From Chloroflexota bacterium (GTDB lineage Bacteria; Chloroflexota; Anaerolineae; Anaerolineales; Villigracilaceae): 64,000 nt of DNA. Shown in pieces: positions 1 to 12,981 of the stretch; position 1 is the first letter of the stretch, and every line of letters starts with the position of its first letter. The notes below the pieces were generated by a model. It ran no database searches, was not told the DNA's origin, and saw only the letters and a list, made by a program, of their open reading frames with translations. The DNA lies in contig JACPVF010000011.1 of assembly GCA_016191845.1 (NCBI GenBank), positions 124,001 through 188,000 on the forward strand, written 5' to 3'. The position numbers and the translations under genes were made by a program.

Positions 1-211
1 ATCCCAGCTCGTCAAACAACGCCAAGGCATGGTCCGCGCGGTCGGTGACCAGCACGATGGGCTGGTTCAGGTCCGCATGCAGGGCGGCCAGCACAGGCAG
101 CCGCGCCGAACGATGCAGGCTGAGCGCAGGCGTGGACTTACCAGATCTGACCTCTTCAAGCAATTTCTCGTATGGGGGAAGATGCTTTATCTCTTTGAGC
201 AGAAGTTCCAT
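1..211 (-). CDS. mfd: Transcription-repair coupling factor Mfd, N-terminal fragment (runs off window)
   Basis: Only the first 70 codons are inside the window; the reading frame is open to base 1. The protein starts MELLLKEIKHLPPYEKLLEE and continues with a segment (about residues 38-70) on accessing a nucleic-acid-bound helicase-like fold, PVLAALHADLNQPIVLVTDR followed by a helix. This matches the start of the UvrB-homology module of Mfd, which removes stalled RNA polymerase from DNA lesions and recruits UvrA. Its position just downstream of pth on the same strand is the usual pth-mfd order. The ATG at 211 is chosen because it opens the frame, with a weak GGACAGG upstream. Identification rests on a short fragment plus synteny. 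Confidence 0.75.
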   Translation of the reverse strand, partial: MELLLKEIKHLPPYEKLLEEVRSGKSTPALSLHRSARLPVLAALHADLNQPIVLVTDRADHALALFDELG

Positions 212-302
212 AAACCTGTCCAGAAAGTACAAGGAGGAAATTCATGCGCCGAAAGCGATCCGCGTGGGATGCCACTTCTTCGGAATTTGTCTGCGTGCTC
301 CG

Positions 303-887
303 TTAATCGATCGCCGAACCATTGAACTTATTCATGGAAGCATTCAACCCCTTGACCACAAACTCCAGCGCGGCATCAGCGGCGTGGTCGAGGACATCGG
401 ACAGGAGCTTGACCTCGTCCTTCGAGAAATCCTGCAGGACGTAGGCGGCGGGGTCCATGCGGCCAGGCGGACGGCCGATGCCGATGCGCAGGCGCGGGAA
501 GTCCCTGGTGCCCAGGCGCTCGATGGTGGAGGCCATGCCGCGCTGTCCGCCTGCGCCACCCGAAGCGCGGATGCGGATGGTGCCGAACGGGATGTCGAGA
601 TCGTCGGAGAGCACCATCAGGTTGGTGAGCGGGATCTTGTAGAAGTGCGCCAGTCCCTGCACAGATTGACCTGAAAGGTTCATGAAGGTCTGCGGCTTGG
701 CGAGGATCAGCTTGCGCTCTTCATGCGTGGCTGTGACCACGATGGCTTTGGACTGCAATTTCATGCCGCGCGCGTTCAGGCGCACGACCAGTCGATCAAT
801 GACCATGAAGCCGACGTTGTGACGGTTGTCTTTGTATTCACGGCCAGGGTTGCCGAGGCCGACGAGGAGGAAGGGGTCGAGTGCCAT
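303..887 (-). CDS. pth: Peptidyl-tRNA hydrolase
   Basis: This 194-residue protein is of normal family length and cleaves peptidyl-tRNA released by stalled ribosomes. The family hallmarks are visible: the VGLGNPG motif near residue 12, the catalytic His in the RHNVGF motif, the AKPQTFMNLSG segment and the LSDDLDIPFG segment. The ATG at 887 gives the standard MALDPFLLVGLGNPG start; an upstream in-frame TTG at 899 would add only four residues and is less likely. It follows the secreted-protein gene by 29 bases on the same strand and precedes mfd by 91 bases. Identification is secure. Confidence 0.97.
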   Translation of the reverse strand: MALDPFLLVGLGNPGREYKDNRHNVGFMVIDRLVVRLNARGMKLQSKAIVVTATHEERKLILAKPQTFMNLSGQSVQGLAHFYKIPLTNLMVLSDDLDIPFGTIRIRASGGAGGQRGMASTIERLGTRDFPRLRIGIGRPPGRMDPAAYVLQDFSKDEVKLLSDVLDHAADAALEFVVKGLNASMNKFNGSAID

Positions 888-916
888 GTATGATGTCAAG
901 TATTTGGAAGTTGAGA

Positions 917-1549
917 TTAGTTGCGGCGGAGACGGAGGAAGAGTCCCAGGACGACAAACAAAGCCAAGGCCAGCAGCGCGCCACGGATGAGGTAGAAGTT
1001 GATCTGGTCCACGCGGATGGCGGCGGGGTTGGCGGGCAGCGGCTGGGGTGTGGGTCCGCTAGAGAAAACGGGGACCGGCGAGGCCGTCGACGCGGGCGCG
1101 GATTCGACCACCAGCGGTGACTCTTCCGTAGAGGCAGGGACCGCTTCCGCAGGTTGGGAAGCCGCGGGCGCGGAGGTCGAGGTGGCGGGCGGAGCGTTGT
1201 TCTGCACCTGTAGGCCCGTCACGGTGAAATCCTGGAAGGTACTATCCTGCGAGTAGACGCGCAGGCGCAGGCTGTAGTCGCCGTCGCTGATCTGGGTCGT
1301 GTCCCAGGCGGCCAACGTGGACTCCTGCACGGGCTGGGTCAGCCGCACGAGCGGGAACCAGGTACCCGTCGGGTCGGCGGCATAGGCGAAGGCCAGTTCG
1401 GCGGAGGCGAAGTTGGGCGCCTCCGCCGTGCCGACGACGGAAATCTGCCCGCTCAGGGTCTGACCCGCCACGGGCGCGGATATGGCAGGAGCACCCTGCT
1501 GCAGGGCAAAAACCAACAAAAAGGCCTGAAGAATGCTGAAGAATCGCAT
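917..1549 (-). CDS. Secreted membrane-anchored protein with a beta-rich domain and Pro/Ser/Ala linker
   Basis: The protein has about 210 residues and no recognised enzymatic motif. It starts with a signal peptide (MRFFSILQAFLLVFALQQ), followed by a region of about 90 residues with an Ig-like beta pattern (GQTLSGQISVVGTAEAPNF, then SDGDYSLRLRVYS). A low-complexity Ala/Pro/Ser/Thr linker comes next, then one C-terminal membrane helix (IRGALLALALFVVLGLFL) ending in RLRRN. This predicts an outward-facing domain tethered to the membrane. An in-frame GTG at 1573 would lengthen the N-terminus by eight polar residues; the ATG is preferred because it begins the signal peptide. It probably shares a transcript with pth. 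Its function is unknown. Confidence 0.7.
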   Translation of the reverse strand: MRFFSILQAFLLVFALQQGAPAISAPVAGQTLSGQISVVGTAEAPNFASAELAFAYAADPTGTWFPLVRLTQPVQESTLAAWDTTQISDGDYSLRLRVYSQDSTFQDFTVTGLQVQNNAPPATSTSAPAASQPAEAVPASTEESPLVVESAPASTASPVPVFSSGPTPQPLPANPAAIRVDQINFYLIRGALLALALFVVLGLFLRLRRN

Positions 1550-1679
1550 AGGTCGAACAGGTAAGTCTATCACGAAGGAAAAGGCGGGTCAACTTTTTCG
1601 GGTTTGGCGGGGGAAATACTTCCGAAGTCCGTCTGGACTATGGTAAACTAAGGCAGAAATCTTCCCAGGAGACCGCATT

Positions 1680-3765
<2,086 letters not shown>

Positions 3766-3780
3766 TCCCCGCATAAAAAA

Positions 3781-3810
3781 ACAGGCGAGTCTGAGACTCG
3801 CCTGTTTTCG
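3781..3810. terminator. Bidirectional terminator between pyrG and terC
   Basis: A perfect 12-bp stem (ACAGGCGAGTCT / AGACTCGCCTGT) around one unpaired base has an A-run on its left and a T-run on its right. It can therefore terminate both pyrG and the convergent terC. Confidence 0.9.
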
Positions 3811-3812
3811 TT

Positions 3813-4679
3813 TTATTTCTTCTTTTTCTTGTTCGACGTATTAGCTTTCTTTGGCTTGGAAGCTGCGGGCCTGACCTGGGCAGGCGTCGCCATCGCCCCT
3901 GCTCCACTTTCAGCGGCCAGCGCCAGTTTAGGCTGCTTTTCCGCTTTATACGGCTCGCGCAAGTTGACGGGACGAACTTCCTTCCCGCGCATGCGCAGGT
4001 TCAGCATCTCCACAAAGACCGAGAAGGCCATCGCAAAGTAGATGTAACCCTTGGGGATCTCGACCCCGAATCCGCCCGCCACCAGCGTAAAGCCGATCAT
4101 CAGTAGGAAGCTCAAAGCCAGCATCTTGACCGTGGGGTGATGGTCCACGAAATCACCGATGGGTTTGGAGACAAAGATCATAATGACCGCCGCAATGACC
4201 ACCGCGATGATCATGATGGCAATCTCACCCGACATACCCACCGCAGTGATGACCGAGTCCAGCGAGAAGACGATGTCAAGCAGCATGATCTCGATGATCA
4301 CACCTATGAAGGAGGCAGCCACGCGCGCCGAGGCCTGACCTTCCACACCTTCGAGTTTCTCATGGATCTCGTGCGTGCTCTTCCACAACAGGAACAGACC
4401 GCCGCCCAGCAGGATCAGGTCACGGCCAGAGAAGTCGTGATTGAAGAGGGCAAAGATGGGGGCAGTAAGGCCAATGACCCAGCTCAGGAAGAGCAGGAGC
4501 AGAATACGCGTCACAACCGCCAGACTGATACCCAGCGTACGCGCCAGATTCTGGCGTTCCTGGGGCAGCTTCCCCACCAGAATTGAAATGAAGATGATGT
4601 TGTCCACCCCAAGGACGAGTTCAAGGACCACCAGGGTGATCAGCGCAATCCAATGTTCAGGGTTTGTTATCCAATCCAC
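3813..4679 (-). CDS. TerC family integral membrane protein
   Basis: This 288-residue protein has seven or so hydrophobic helices and the TerC family signatures LELVLGVDNIIFIS near the N-terminus and LLDIVFSLDSVITAVG in the middle. Both carry acidic residues buried in membrane segments, as expected for cation transport. TerC proteins are linked to manganese or other metal export and to stress or tellurite resistance; the substrate here cannot be read from sequence. The last 50 residues form an Ala/Pro-rich tail ending in a run of lysines, which is longer than in a minimal TerC. It lies 21 bases after plsC with a GAGGAG site, so the two are probably co-transcribed. Confidence 0.92.
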   Translation of the reverse strand: MDWITNPEHWIALITLVVLELVLGVDNIIFISILVGKLPQERQNLARTLGISLAVVTRILLLLFLSWVIGLTAPIFALFNHDFSGRDLILLGGGLFLLWKSTHEIHEKLEGVEGQASARVAASFIGVIIEIMLLDIVFSLDSVITAVGMSGEIAIMIIAVVIAAVIMIFVSKPIGDFVDHHPTVKMLALSFLLMIGFTLVAGGFGVEIPKGYIYFAMAFSVFVEMLNLRMRGKEVRPVNLREPYKAEKQPKLALAAESGAGAMATPAQVRPAASKPKKANTSNKKKKK

Positions 4680-4700
4680 AATATATTCTCCTCAGCAAAG

Positions 4701-5384
4701 TTACTGGATTTTAAATCCTTTTGGCAATTCTGAATACACCCCGCGCATGTCAGCGGGCAGGGCCGAGGCCAGCGAGAACATGACGCGGTCTGTTAACGAG
4801 AGCGGCGTATCGTCGGGAGTCGGCAGGATGGGCGGGAGCAGGCTCACGGTCACGGTGTTGGGACGAGGCAGCTGCCTGAAGAAGCGGTCCGAGCCGATCA
4901 GCGCCATCGGCACGATCGGGCAATGCGCTTCGATGGCCAGCCGCGCTGCTCCTGTCTTCGCCACGCCCAATCCCCTGCCCTGAGAACGCGTCCCCTCGGG
5001 AAACATCCCCAGCACCTGTCCATGCTCGAGAATGCGCGCCGCATGACGCATGGCCCACTGATCCTTTTCGCCACGATAGACGGGAAATGAACCCATGCGA
5101 CGGAAGACAGCATCCATGATACCAACCTTGAACAACTCGGCTTTACCCATGTAGAAGATCGGACGCGGCAGGGAGATCTGCATCGGGAACACGTCGAAGT
5201 TGGTGACGTGATTCGCGACCAGCACCACCGCGCCTTCGAGCGGAAGATGCTCCAGCCCGCGAACGTCCAATTTCATGAAGGGACGCGAGAGGCCCGCCAA
5301 CAGGGCCACCACGGAGCGGCGGAAGGGCGTATCGTGAAGATAAAATTGTTTACGATCCCTGGGGTCGGATTCCTGGGTGTCCAT
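4701..5384 (-). CDS. plsC: 1-acyl-sn-glycerol-3-phosphate acyltransferase
   Basis: This 227-residue enzyme is predicted to add the second acyl chain to lysophosphatidic acid at the inner membrane face. The PlsC motifs are present: the catalytic HX4D motif as NHVTNFD, the glycerol-phosphate binding region near FPVYRGEKD, and FPEGTRSQGRGLG. The ATG at 5384 directly follows an in-frame TTG and has AGGGAG upstream. It leads into terC on the same strand. Related acyltransferases with slightly different acceptors share these motifs, so the exact acceptor is inferred. Confidence 0.9.
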   Translation of the reverse strand: MDTQESDPRDRKQFYLHDTPFRRSVVALLAGLSRPFMKLDVRGLEHLPLEGAVVLVANHVTNFDVFPMQISLPRPIFYMGKAELFKVGIMDAVFRRMGSFPVYRGEKDQWAMRHAARILEHGQVLGMFPEGTRSQGRGLGVAKTGAARLAIEAHCPIVPMALIGSDRFFRQLPRPNTVTVSLLPPILPTPDDTPLSLTDRVMFSLASALPADMRGVYSELPKGFKIQ

Positions 5385-5515
5385 CAAGTCACTCCCTGTA
5401 CGAACAGGCGTGGCAAAAGTTTTGACCAGTTTGTGCGGGCTTCGTGCAAATTATCATTAAGTTGGGTCATCCAGACAAAATGCGATTATACTTGAGGTCA
5501 GCATTCTACAGAGCC

Positions 5516-5539
5516 GACCTGCGGACGATTGGGCAGGTC
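5516..5539 (+). other. Hairpin in the eno 5' leader
   Basis: A 7-bp inverted repeat (GACCTGC / GCAGGTC, loop of 10) sits about 34 bases before the eno start. A TATACT -10-like box lies at 5487-5492. The rest of the 5385-5572 intergenic region shows nothing further that I recognise. Confidence 0.4.
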
Positions 5540-5557
5540 AACATTCTGAGATATTAA

Positions 5558-6868
<1,311 letters not shown>

Positions 6869-6888
6869 AACAATTCGTTAGAACGGAA

Positions 6889-6930
6889 AATAGGTCCCGA
6901 GTCATTGTGGACTCGGGACCTATTCTTTTC
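6889..6930 (+). terminator. Rho-independent terminator of eno
   Basis: A perfect 15-bp stem (AATAGGTCCCGAGTC / GACTCGGGACCTATT) with a six-base loop is followed by CTTTTCTT. Confidence 0.92.
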
Positions 6931-6950
6931 TTAATAAATAGTTAAAATGC

Positions 6951-6993
6951 TTGACAAAGTTTAAAATTATGCTATTATTATTAACAAAGTTGA
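6951..6993 (+). promoter_or_regulatory. Promoter of the ROK gene with a repeated operator-like element
   Basis: A TTGACA box (6951-6956) and a TATTAT box (6973-6978) are 16 bp apart. The -35 region is part of TTGACAAAGTTTA, which recurs almost exactly as TTAACAAAGTTGA 30 bp downstream (6981-6993). The two copies therefore face the same side of the helix and flank the -10 box. I infer an autoregulatory site for the ROK protein. Confidence 0.65.
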
Positions 6994-7018
6994 GCCAAGC
7001 AAGGCAAAAAAATGCACC

Positions 7019-8251
7019 GTGAGCACTTATTTTCACTATATTCCGACACAAAATGTAAAAAGCATTAACAAACATGCCGTCCTGGATTTGATCCGTTTCA
7101 CTCCAGGCGGCATTTCGCGCGTACAACTGGCGCAGCGCATGAGCCTGACCCGCGCAGCACTCACGGTCATTGTCAACGATTTGATGGAAAGCGGTGTGAT
7201 CCGCGAGACGAACAGCCGCCTTTCCAACGCTGGACGGCCCGCCATCACTCTGGAGATTAACCCCCAGAGCGGATTCGTGGCGGGCGTGGATATGGGCGCT
7301 ACACACCTCTCGATCTTGATCGCCAATTGTGCAGCGCATGTCATCGCAGAAAAAGAAGTGCCCTTTAACATCGCCGATGGACCTACGGTCTGTCTCGACC
7401 GGGCTGATAGCCTCCTGCGCGAGACTGCCAGCCAGGCAGGCATCGAACTCAGCAACCTGTTAGCCATTGGGGTGGGTGTGCCTGGTCCGATCATGTCGGA
7501 GGCGGGCATGGTGGTGGCTCCCCCCATCATGCCGGGCTGGGACCGGTACCCCATCCGAGCCTCGCTGGAGAAACGCTGGAACTGTCCCGTTTCGCTGAAC
7601 AATGACGCTGAACTGGGTGCGGTTGGCGAATGGGCTTACGGCGCAGCACGTTCGGCCGCCAACCTGGCTTACATTAAGGTTGGAACAGGCGTGGGCGCAG
7701 GACTGTTATTGGATGGACATATCTATCGCGGCGCAACCGGCTCTGCTGGTGAAATTGGACACTTAACAATCGACCCAAACGGCACCCTCTGTACCTGCGG
7801 AAACCGCGGCTGTCTGGAGACCTTTGCCAGCGGCACCGCCATCGCTCGCATGGCTCGCGAGGCCGTTGTGAAGAACCAGCCGACCCAATTGTCCCAGTTC
7901 GAGCGGGACCGGATCACCGCCAGGAACGTGGCTGATGCGGCCCGTCGCGGCGACCTGACGGCCCAGCAGATCATCGCTGAAGCAGGCGCGCAATTGGGTG
8001 TGGCCCTGGCGGGCCTGGTCAACCTGATCAACCCGAACATGGTAGTGGTCGGCGGCGGCGTGGCACAAATCGGGGACCTGTTCCTCGAACCGGTGCGGCG
8101 CGAGGTCAAACGACGGAGTCTGCCCGGGTCGGTCAATACCATGCAAATCACCACCGCCCTGCTGGGTCGCCGTTCGATCGGCATGGGCGCTCTTGTGCAG
8201 GCCATCTCCATCGCCCTGCATCGCATTGCGGATGAGAAGAATCTGAATTGA
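7019..8251 (+). CDS. ROK family transcriptional regulator (sugar-responsive)
   Basis: The 410-residue protein joins an N-terminal winged helix-turn-helix (about residues 15-65, with RVQLAQRMSLTRAALTVIVN) to a sugar-kinase-like ROK domain. The ROK domain shows GVDMGATHLS, the GVGVPGP motif, the GTGVGAGLLLDG loop and the zinc-binding CTCGNRGCLE. Such regulators (NagC/XylR/Mlc type) bind an effector sugar in the ROK domain and release operator DNA. It lies just upstream of a sugar ABC transporter and amylases, so maltodextrin or glucose sensing is likely. The only suitable start is a GTG with AAGG upstream at a loose spacing. Confidence 0.93.
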   Translation: MSTYFHYIPTQNVKSINKHAVLDLIRFTPGGISRVQLAQRMSLTRAALTVIVNDLMESGVIRETNSRLSNAGRPAITLEINPQSGFVAGVDMGATHLSILIANCAAHVIAEKEVPFNIADGPTVCLDRADSLLRETASQAGIELSNLLAIGVGVPGPIMSEAGMVVAPPIMPGWDRYPIRASLEKRWNCPVSLNNDAELGAVGEWAYGAARSAANLAYIKVGTGVGAGLLLDGHIYRGATGSAGEIGHLTIDPNGTLCTCGNRGCLETFASGTAIARMAREAVVKNQPTQLSQFERDRITARNVADAARRGDLTAQQIIAEAGAQLGVALAGLVNLINPNMVVVGGGVAQIGDLFLEPVRREVKRRSLPGSVNTMQITTALLGRRSIGMGALVQAISIALHRIADEKNLN

Positions 8252-8258
8252 CGAAAAT

Positions 8259-8293
8259 TGGTTCGAACCATAACAACCCGACGAGAGTATAAT
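8259..8293 (+). promoter_or_regulatory. Promoter with perfect palindromic operator before the sugar ABC genes
   Basis: A perfect 12-bp palindrome with a central CG (TGGTTCGAACCA, 8259-8270) overlaps the -35 region of a TATAAT box at 8288-8293. No good -35 box is visible. A central-CG palindrome at this place suits a LacI-type or other sugar repressor; the protein is not known. Confidence 0.6.
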
Positions 8294-8327
8294 CAAGTCA
8301 CTATACTATCTCGACTGGAGGATTCTC

Positions 8328-9428
<1,101 letters not shown>

Positions 9429-9538
9429 CCTTTCCATGGAAGGAGGTGGTTCGCAAAACACAGAGATACGTGTATTGAAAGAAACGCCATCCCGCAAGGG
9501 AAATAACCATCTAATTCACTTTCAAGAGGAGTAAGAGA

Positions 9539-10783
9539 ATGAAAAAGTCTCTCTGGACTGTGCTCAGCCTGCTGCTGATCGCCAGTGTTTTGCTCACCGC
9601 CTGTGGCACCGCCGCCACCGAGGCCCCTGCCGCTACCGAGGCTCCCGCTACGGAAGCCCCCGCCGCCACCGAGGCCCCCGCTGCCACTGAGCCGCCCGCC
9701 GCACCCGTCGAAGTGACCTTCTGGCACGCTTACGGCACCGGCTCCGCCGAAGAAATGGCCCTGACCAAGGTGCTCGACCAGGCCGCCAAGGATCTGCCGA
9801 ACATCAAGATCAACGTGCTGCAGGTTCCGTTCAACGATATCTACAACAAGTATCGCACGGACGTGGCTTCCGGCGCCGGCCCCGATATGTTCATCGCCCC
9901 GAACGACTCCCTGGGTGACGATGCCCGCAACGGCCTGGTTGCCGACATCACCGACCTGGCCGCTGGCAAGCTCGGCGACTACACCCCGCTCTCGATCGAC
10001 GGCATGACCGTGGACGGCAAGCTGTACGGCATCCCCGAGTCCCTCAAGGCCGTGGTCTTCTGGTACAACAAGGATATGATCCAGACCCCGCCCGCCACCA
10101 CCGATGAGCTCAAGGCTCTCATGGAAGGCGGCACGGAAGTCTCCATCACCTATGGCTGCTACCACCACTTCGGCTTCTTCAGCGCGTTCGGCGGCAAGGT
10201 CTTCGATGAGAACTGGAAAGTCATCGCCGACCAGGGCACTGGCGTCACCGATGCCATGACCTACCTGAACGATCTGTACCAGATCTCCAAGAAGAACAGC
10301 TGGCCCAAGAACGACAGCGACGGCCTGGCTCCCTTCACCGAAGGCAAGGCTGCGGCCATCACCAACGGTAACTGGGCCATGGGCGACTACAAGGCTGCCC
10401 TCGGCGACAAGCTCGGCGTCGCTCCCCTGCCCGCTGGTCCTGCCGGCCCCGCCACCCCCTTCCTCGGCGTTGACGGCTTCTACTTCAACCCGAACAGCCA
10501 GAACAAGGAAGCCGCCCTCGAGGTGGCCCTCTACCTGACCGGCAAGATGGCTCAGGAGACCATGATGAACGAAGCTGGCCACGTTCCCGCCAACACCACC
10601 GTCGAAGTGACCGATCCCCTGATCCAGAGTCTGCTGGATGCCTTCGCCAACGGCTATGTCCGCCCGCAGGTTCCTCAGCTCGGCCTGTACTGGTCGAACT
10701 TCTGCGGCACCGATGAGGTGTTCGAGAAGGGCGTCGCCCCGGCTGACTGGGTCAAGACCGCTACGTCCAACGCCAACAAGTAA
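9539..10783 (+). CDS. Sugar-binding lipoprotein of the ABC transporter (MalE-like)
   Basis: The 414-residue protein has a lipoprotein signal with the lipobox LLTAC (Cys22). A low-complexity tether of Ala-Thr-Glu-Pro repeats spans about residues 25-55 and distances the receptor from the membrane. The mature part is a family 1 solute-binding fold: VEVTFWHAYG, the GPDMFIAPNDSLGD segment, and GDYKAALGDKLGVAPLP in the second lobe. The flanking amylases suggest maltodextrin as ligand. AGAGGAG lies upstream of the ATG. A 110-bp spacer separates it from the ATPase gene and a strong hairpin separates it from the permeases. Confidence 0.93.
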   Translation: MKKSLWTVLSLLLIASVLLTACGTAATEAPAATEAPATEAPAATEAPAATEPPAAPVEVTFWHAYGTGSAEEMALTKVLDQAAKDLPNIKINVLQVPFNDIYNKYRTDVASGAGPDMFIAPNDSLGDDARNGLVADITDLAAGKLGDYTPLSIDGMTVDGKLYGIPESLKAVVFWYNKDMIQTPPATTDELKALMEGGTEVSITYGCYHHFGFFSAFGGKVFDENWKVIADQGTGVTDAMTYLNDLYQISKKNSWPKNDSDGLAPFTEGKAAAITNGNWAMGDYKAALGDKLGVAPLPAGPAGPATPFLGVDGFYFNPNSQNKEAALEVALYLTGKMAQETMMNEAGHVPANTTVEVTDPLIQSLLDAFANGYVRPQVPQLGLYWSNFCGTDEVFEKGVAPADWVKTATSNANK

Positions 10784-10802
10784 GTCCCTTTTCGTATGAA
10801 CC

Positions 10803-10836
10803 ATGGGGCGAACAGAGAGTTCTCTGTTCGCCCCAT
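10803..10836 (+). other. Intercistronic hairpin between binding protein and permease genes
   Basis: This is a perfect 16-bp stem (ATGGGGCGAACAGAGA and its complement) around GT, with no T-run after it. It is likely to protect the binding-protein message or reduce read-through, giving more binding protein than permease, as in other maltose operons. Confidence 0.75.
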
Positions 10837-10874
10837 CCCTTAATCACAAGCTTGCTTTTCGAGGAGAACTTCGC

Positions 10875-11897
10875 ATGGCAACGACGACGCTTGAAATTTC
10901 CAAGTCAGCCGGAATGGCGCGGATAAAAAAAGCGATCCTTCCTTATGTTTACCTGCTTCCGGCCTTCGTGGTCATGTCTGTGATTACCTTCTACCCGCTG
11001 ATTTACCAGGTCATCATCTCTTTCACCGATTTCCAGACCAAAGACCTGCTCAAACAGCTGGCCTCCCCAAACCTGAATTACATTGGGGTCAAAAATTATG
11101 TGGACATCGTCACAGGGGGCCTGCCCGTTCAAAACTTTGAATTCTTCCGTGTCCTTACTTACAACATCTGGTGGGCGGTGACCAACGTGCTGGTCCATGT
11201 GCCCGCCGGCGTGCTGATCGCCGTCCTGCTCAACACGCAAGGTTTGTGGGGAAAGAAGATCTATCGTGCGTTGTACGTCCTGCCGGTGGTGATCCCGCCC
11301 ATCGTGGTCGGCACTGTCTGGAAGAACATCTTCGATGAGCAATACGGCGCGATGAACCAATTCCTGACCGCTGTAGTTCATCTCTTCGGCACGGCTGACC
11401 CGGTCCGAATCCGTTGGCTGACCGAGTACACTCCGCCCATCCCCTGGCTGCTGCCCAACGGTCCATTGACCCTGGCATACTACGCCATGATGATCGCCAA
11501 TTTCTGGCTGGGCTGGCCTTTCATGACCCTGGTGGCGACAGGCGCCCTCCAAAGCATCCCCAAGGACCTGTACGAAGCTGCCTCCATCGACGGCGCATCT
11601 GGCTCACAACAATTCTGGAACATCACCGTTCCCTTGTTGAGACCCGCCATGATCCCCGCGGCCATGTATGGGTTCACGATGTCGTTCAACCTGTTTAACT
11701 TCGTCTTCTTCATGTCGGGCGGCGGCCCCGCCCGCTCGACTGAGATCCTGGTCACCTTTGCGTATGACCTGGTCCGCAACCTGCGCCTGTATGGGGCGGC
11801 CGCGGCCTTCTCGGTGATTGTCTTCTTCGTGGCCTTGATCGTCTTCCTCGTCACCAACCGCATCACCCGCGCAACTGAAGCCTATACGGAGGCCTAA
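10875..11897 (+). CDS. Sugar ABC transporter permease (MalF/UgpA-like)
   Basis: This is one of two inner-membrane subunits of the importer. The 340-residue protein has about six membrane helices (first at ILPYVYLLPAFVVMSVITF). The cytoplasmic EAA loop that contacts the ATPase reads LYEAASIDGASGSQQFWNIT. The ATG at 10875 is preferred over one 24 codons earlier because it follows GAGGAG and because the earlier start lies inside the hairpin. The next permease begins one base after its stop. Confidence 0.94.
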   Translation: MATTTLEISKSAGMARIKKAILPYVYLLPAFVVMSVITFYPLIYQVIISFTDFQTKDLLKQLASPNLNYIGVKNYVDIVTGGLPVQNFEFFRVLTYNIWWAVTNVLVHVPAGVLIAVLLNTQGLWGKKIYRALYVLPVVIPPIVVGTVWKNIFDEQYGAMNQFLTAVVHLFGTADPVRIRWLTEYTPPIPWLLPNGPLTLAYYAMMIANFWLGWPFMTLVATGALQSIPKDLYEAASIDGASGSQQFWNITVPLLRPAMIPAAMYGFTMSFNLFNFVFFMSGGGPARSTEILVTFAYDLVRNLRLYGAAAAFSVIVFFVALIVFLVTNRITRATEAYTEA

Positions 11898-11898
11898 C

Positions 11899-12909
11899 AT
11901 GACCGCCCAGTCTCCCTCCAAAAGCACCAATCCGATCATCCGCTTTCTCAGCATGAACACCTCCGGCGAGGTAGCCGGACGTGACCTCCCGCTGTGGAAA
12001 CAACTGCTCCTGCAGGTATTGACCCTGTTCATCGCGGCGGAAGTGTTGTTCCCCATCATGTACATCATAACGATGTCGTTTAGTTCCAAGACCACTCGTC
12101 CCTCGGCGCTGGAGTTGTTCCCGAAGGAAATTTCCTTCGTGGCTTACCAACAAGTACTGGACCGCCCCACAGCCAACCCGGTCACCTTCCTGGAACTGTT
12201 GCGCAACAGCTTCCTCCTCTCGGTCGGGGTGGGTCTGGTGGCCCTGTTGGTGGCCGTCAGCGCTGCGTATGCCTTCTCGCGCTTCAAATTCAGAATGCGT
12301 CAGGTGATGATGGTGCTGGTCTTCGTGCCGCTGCTGATGCCCGCCATCGGTCTGTCCACGCCGCTGTACCTGCTGATGAACAGTTTCCGCATCGCGGACT
12401 GTGGAAACGGAGTAACGGCCATTTCACCGTTCATGGCCTGTGCACAAGGCCTTGGCAAGGTTACCTTTAACCTGCGCGACTCCCTGCTGGGCGTGGGTGT
12501 CGCCATGATCGCGGGCGCCCTGCCCTTCGCGGTTTGGAACCTCAAAGGCTATCTCGACACGATTCCCAAGGAACTGGAAGAGGCCGCCATGATCGACGGC
12601 GCAGATGCCAACCAGATCTTCTGGCAGATCGTCCTGCCGCTGGCTGTGCCTCAACTGGCCGTGACCTTCTTCCTCGGCTTCATTGGCCATTGGCAGGAGT
12701 TTGCGCTGCCCTGGCTCTTCCTAACTCAACCCAAGGACTACACCCTGGCGATGACCCTATACAATATGACGGGACAGTACGCCAGCAGTATTCCGTGGAA
12801 CCGCTTTGCCGCCATGGCTATCATCGTGGCGCTGCCGGTGGCGATTATCTACATCGCTTTGCAGAAACAGATCGTCAGCGGTCTGACAGCAGGCAGCGTC
12901 AAGGGTTAA
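11899..12909 (+). CDS. Sugar ABC transporter permease (MalG-like)
   Basis: The second permease subunit has 336 residues and six or so membrane helices. Its EAA loop reads LEEAAMIDGADANQIFWQIV. A 30-residue polar N-terminus precedes the first helix. The start is one base after the malF-like stop, with GGAGG inside the end of that gene, which indicates translational coupling. A strong terminator follows. Confidence 0.94.
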   Translation: MTAQSPSKSTNPIIRFLSMNTSGEVAGRDLPLWKQLLLQVLTLFIAAEVLFPIMYIITMSFSSKTTRPSALELFPKEISFVAYQQVLDRPTANPVTFLELLRNSFLLSVGVGLVALLVAVSAAYAFSRFKFRMRQVMMVLVFVPLLMPAIGLSTPLYLLMNSFRIADCGNGVTAISPFMACAQGLGKVTFNLRDSLLGVGVAMIAGALPFAVWNLKGYLDTIPKELEEAAMIDGADANQIFWQIVLPLAVPQLAVTFFLGFIGHWQEFALPWLFLTQPKDYTLAMTLYNMTGQYASSIPWNRFAAMAIIVALPVAIIYIALQKQIVSGLTAGSVKG

Positions 12910-12930
12910 CTCCCTTCATCCGAGATTTTC

Positions 12931-12968
12931 CTTTCCTCCTTCCAGACGGAAGGAGGAAAGATTTTTTT
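12931..12968 (+). terminator. Terminator of the sugar ABC operon
   Basis: A 13-bp stem (CTTTCCTCCTTCC / GGAAGGAGGAAAG) with an AGAC loop is followed by seven Ts. The next gene starts only 14 bases beyond the T-run, so it may depend on read-through. Confidence 0.92.
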
Positions 12969-12981
12969 CAGGACACCCAGC

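Noticed and set aside
9605-9715. Repeats in the binding-protein tether that look like a tandem array
   Set aside because: They encode Ala-Thr-Glu-Pro units of a lipoprotein tether with irregular period; not CRISPR and not a noncoding repeat.
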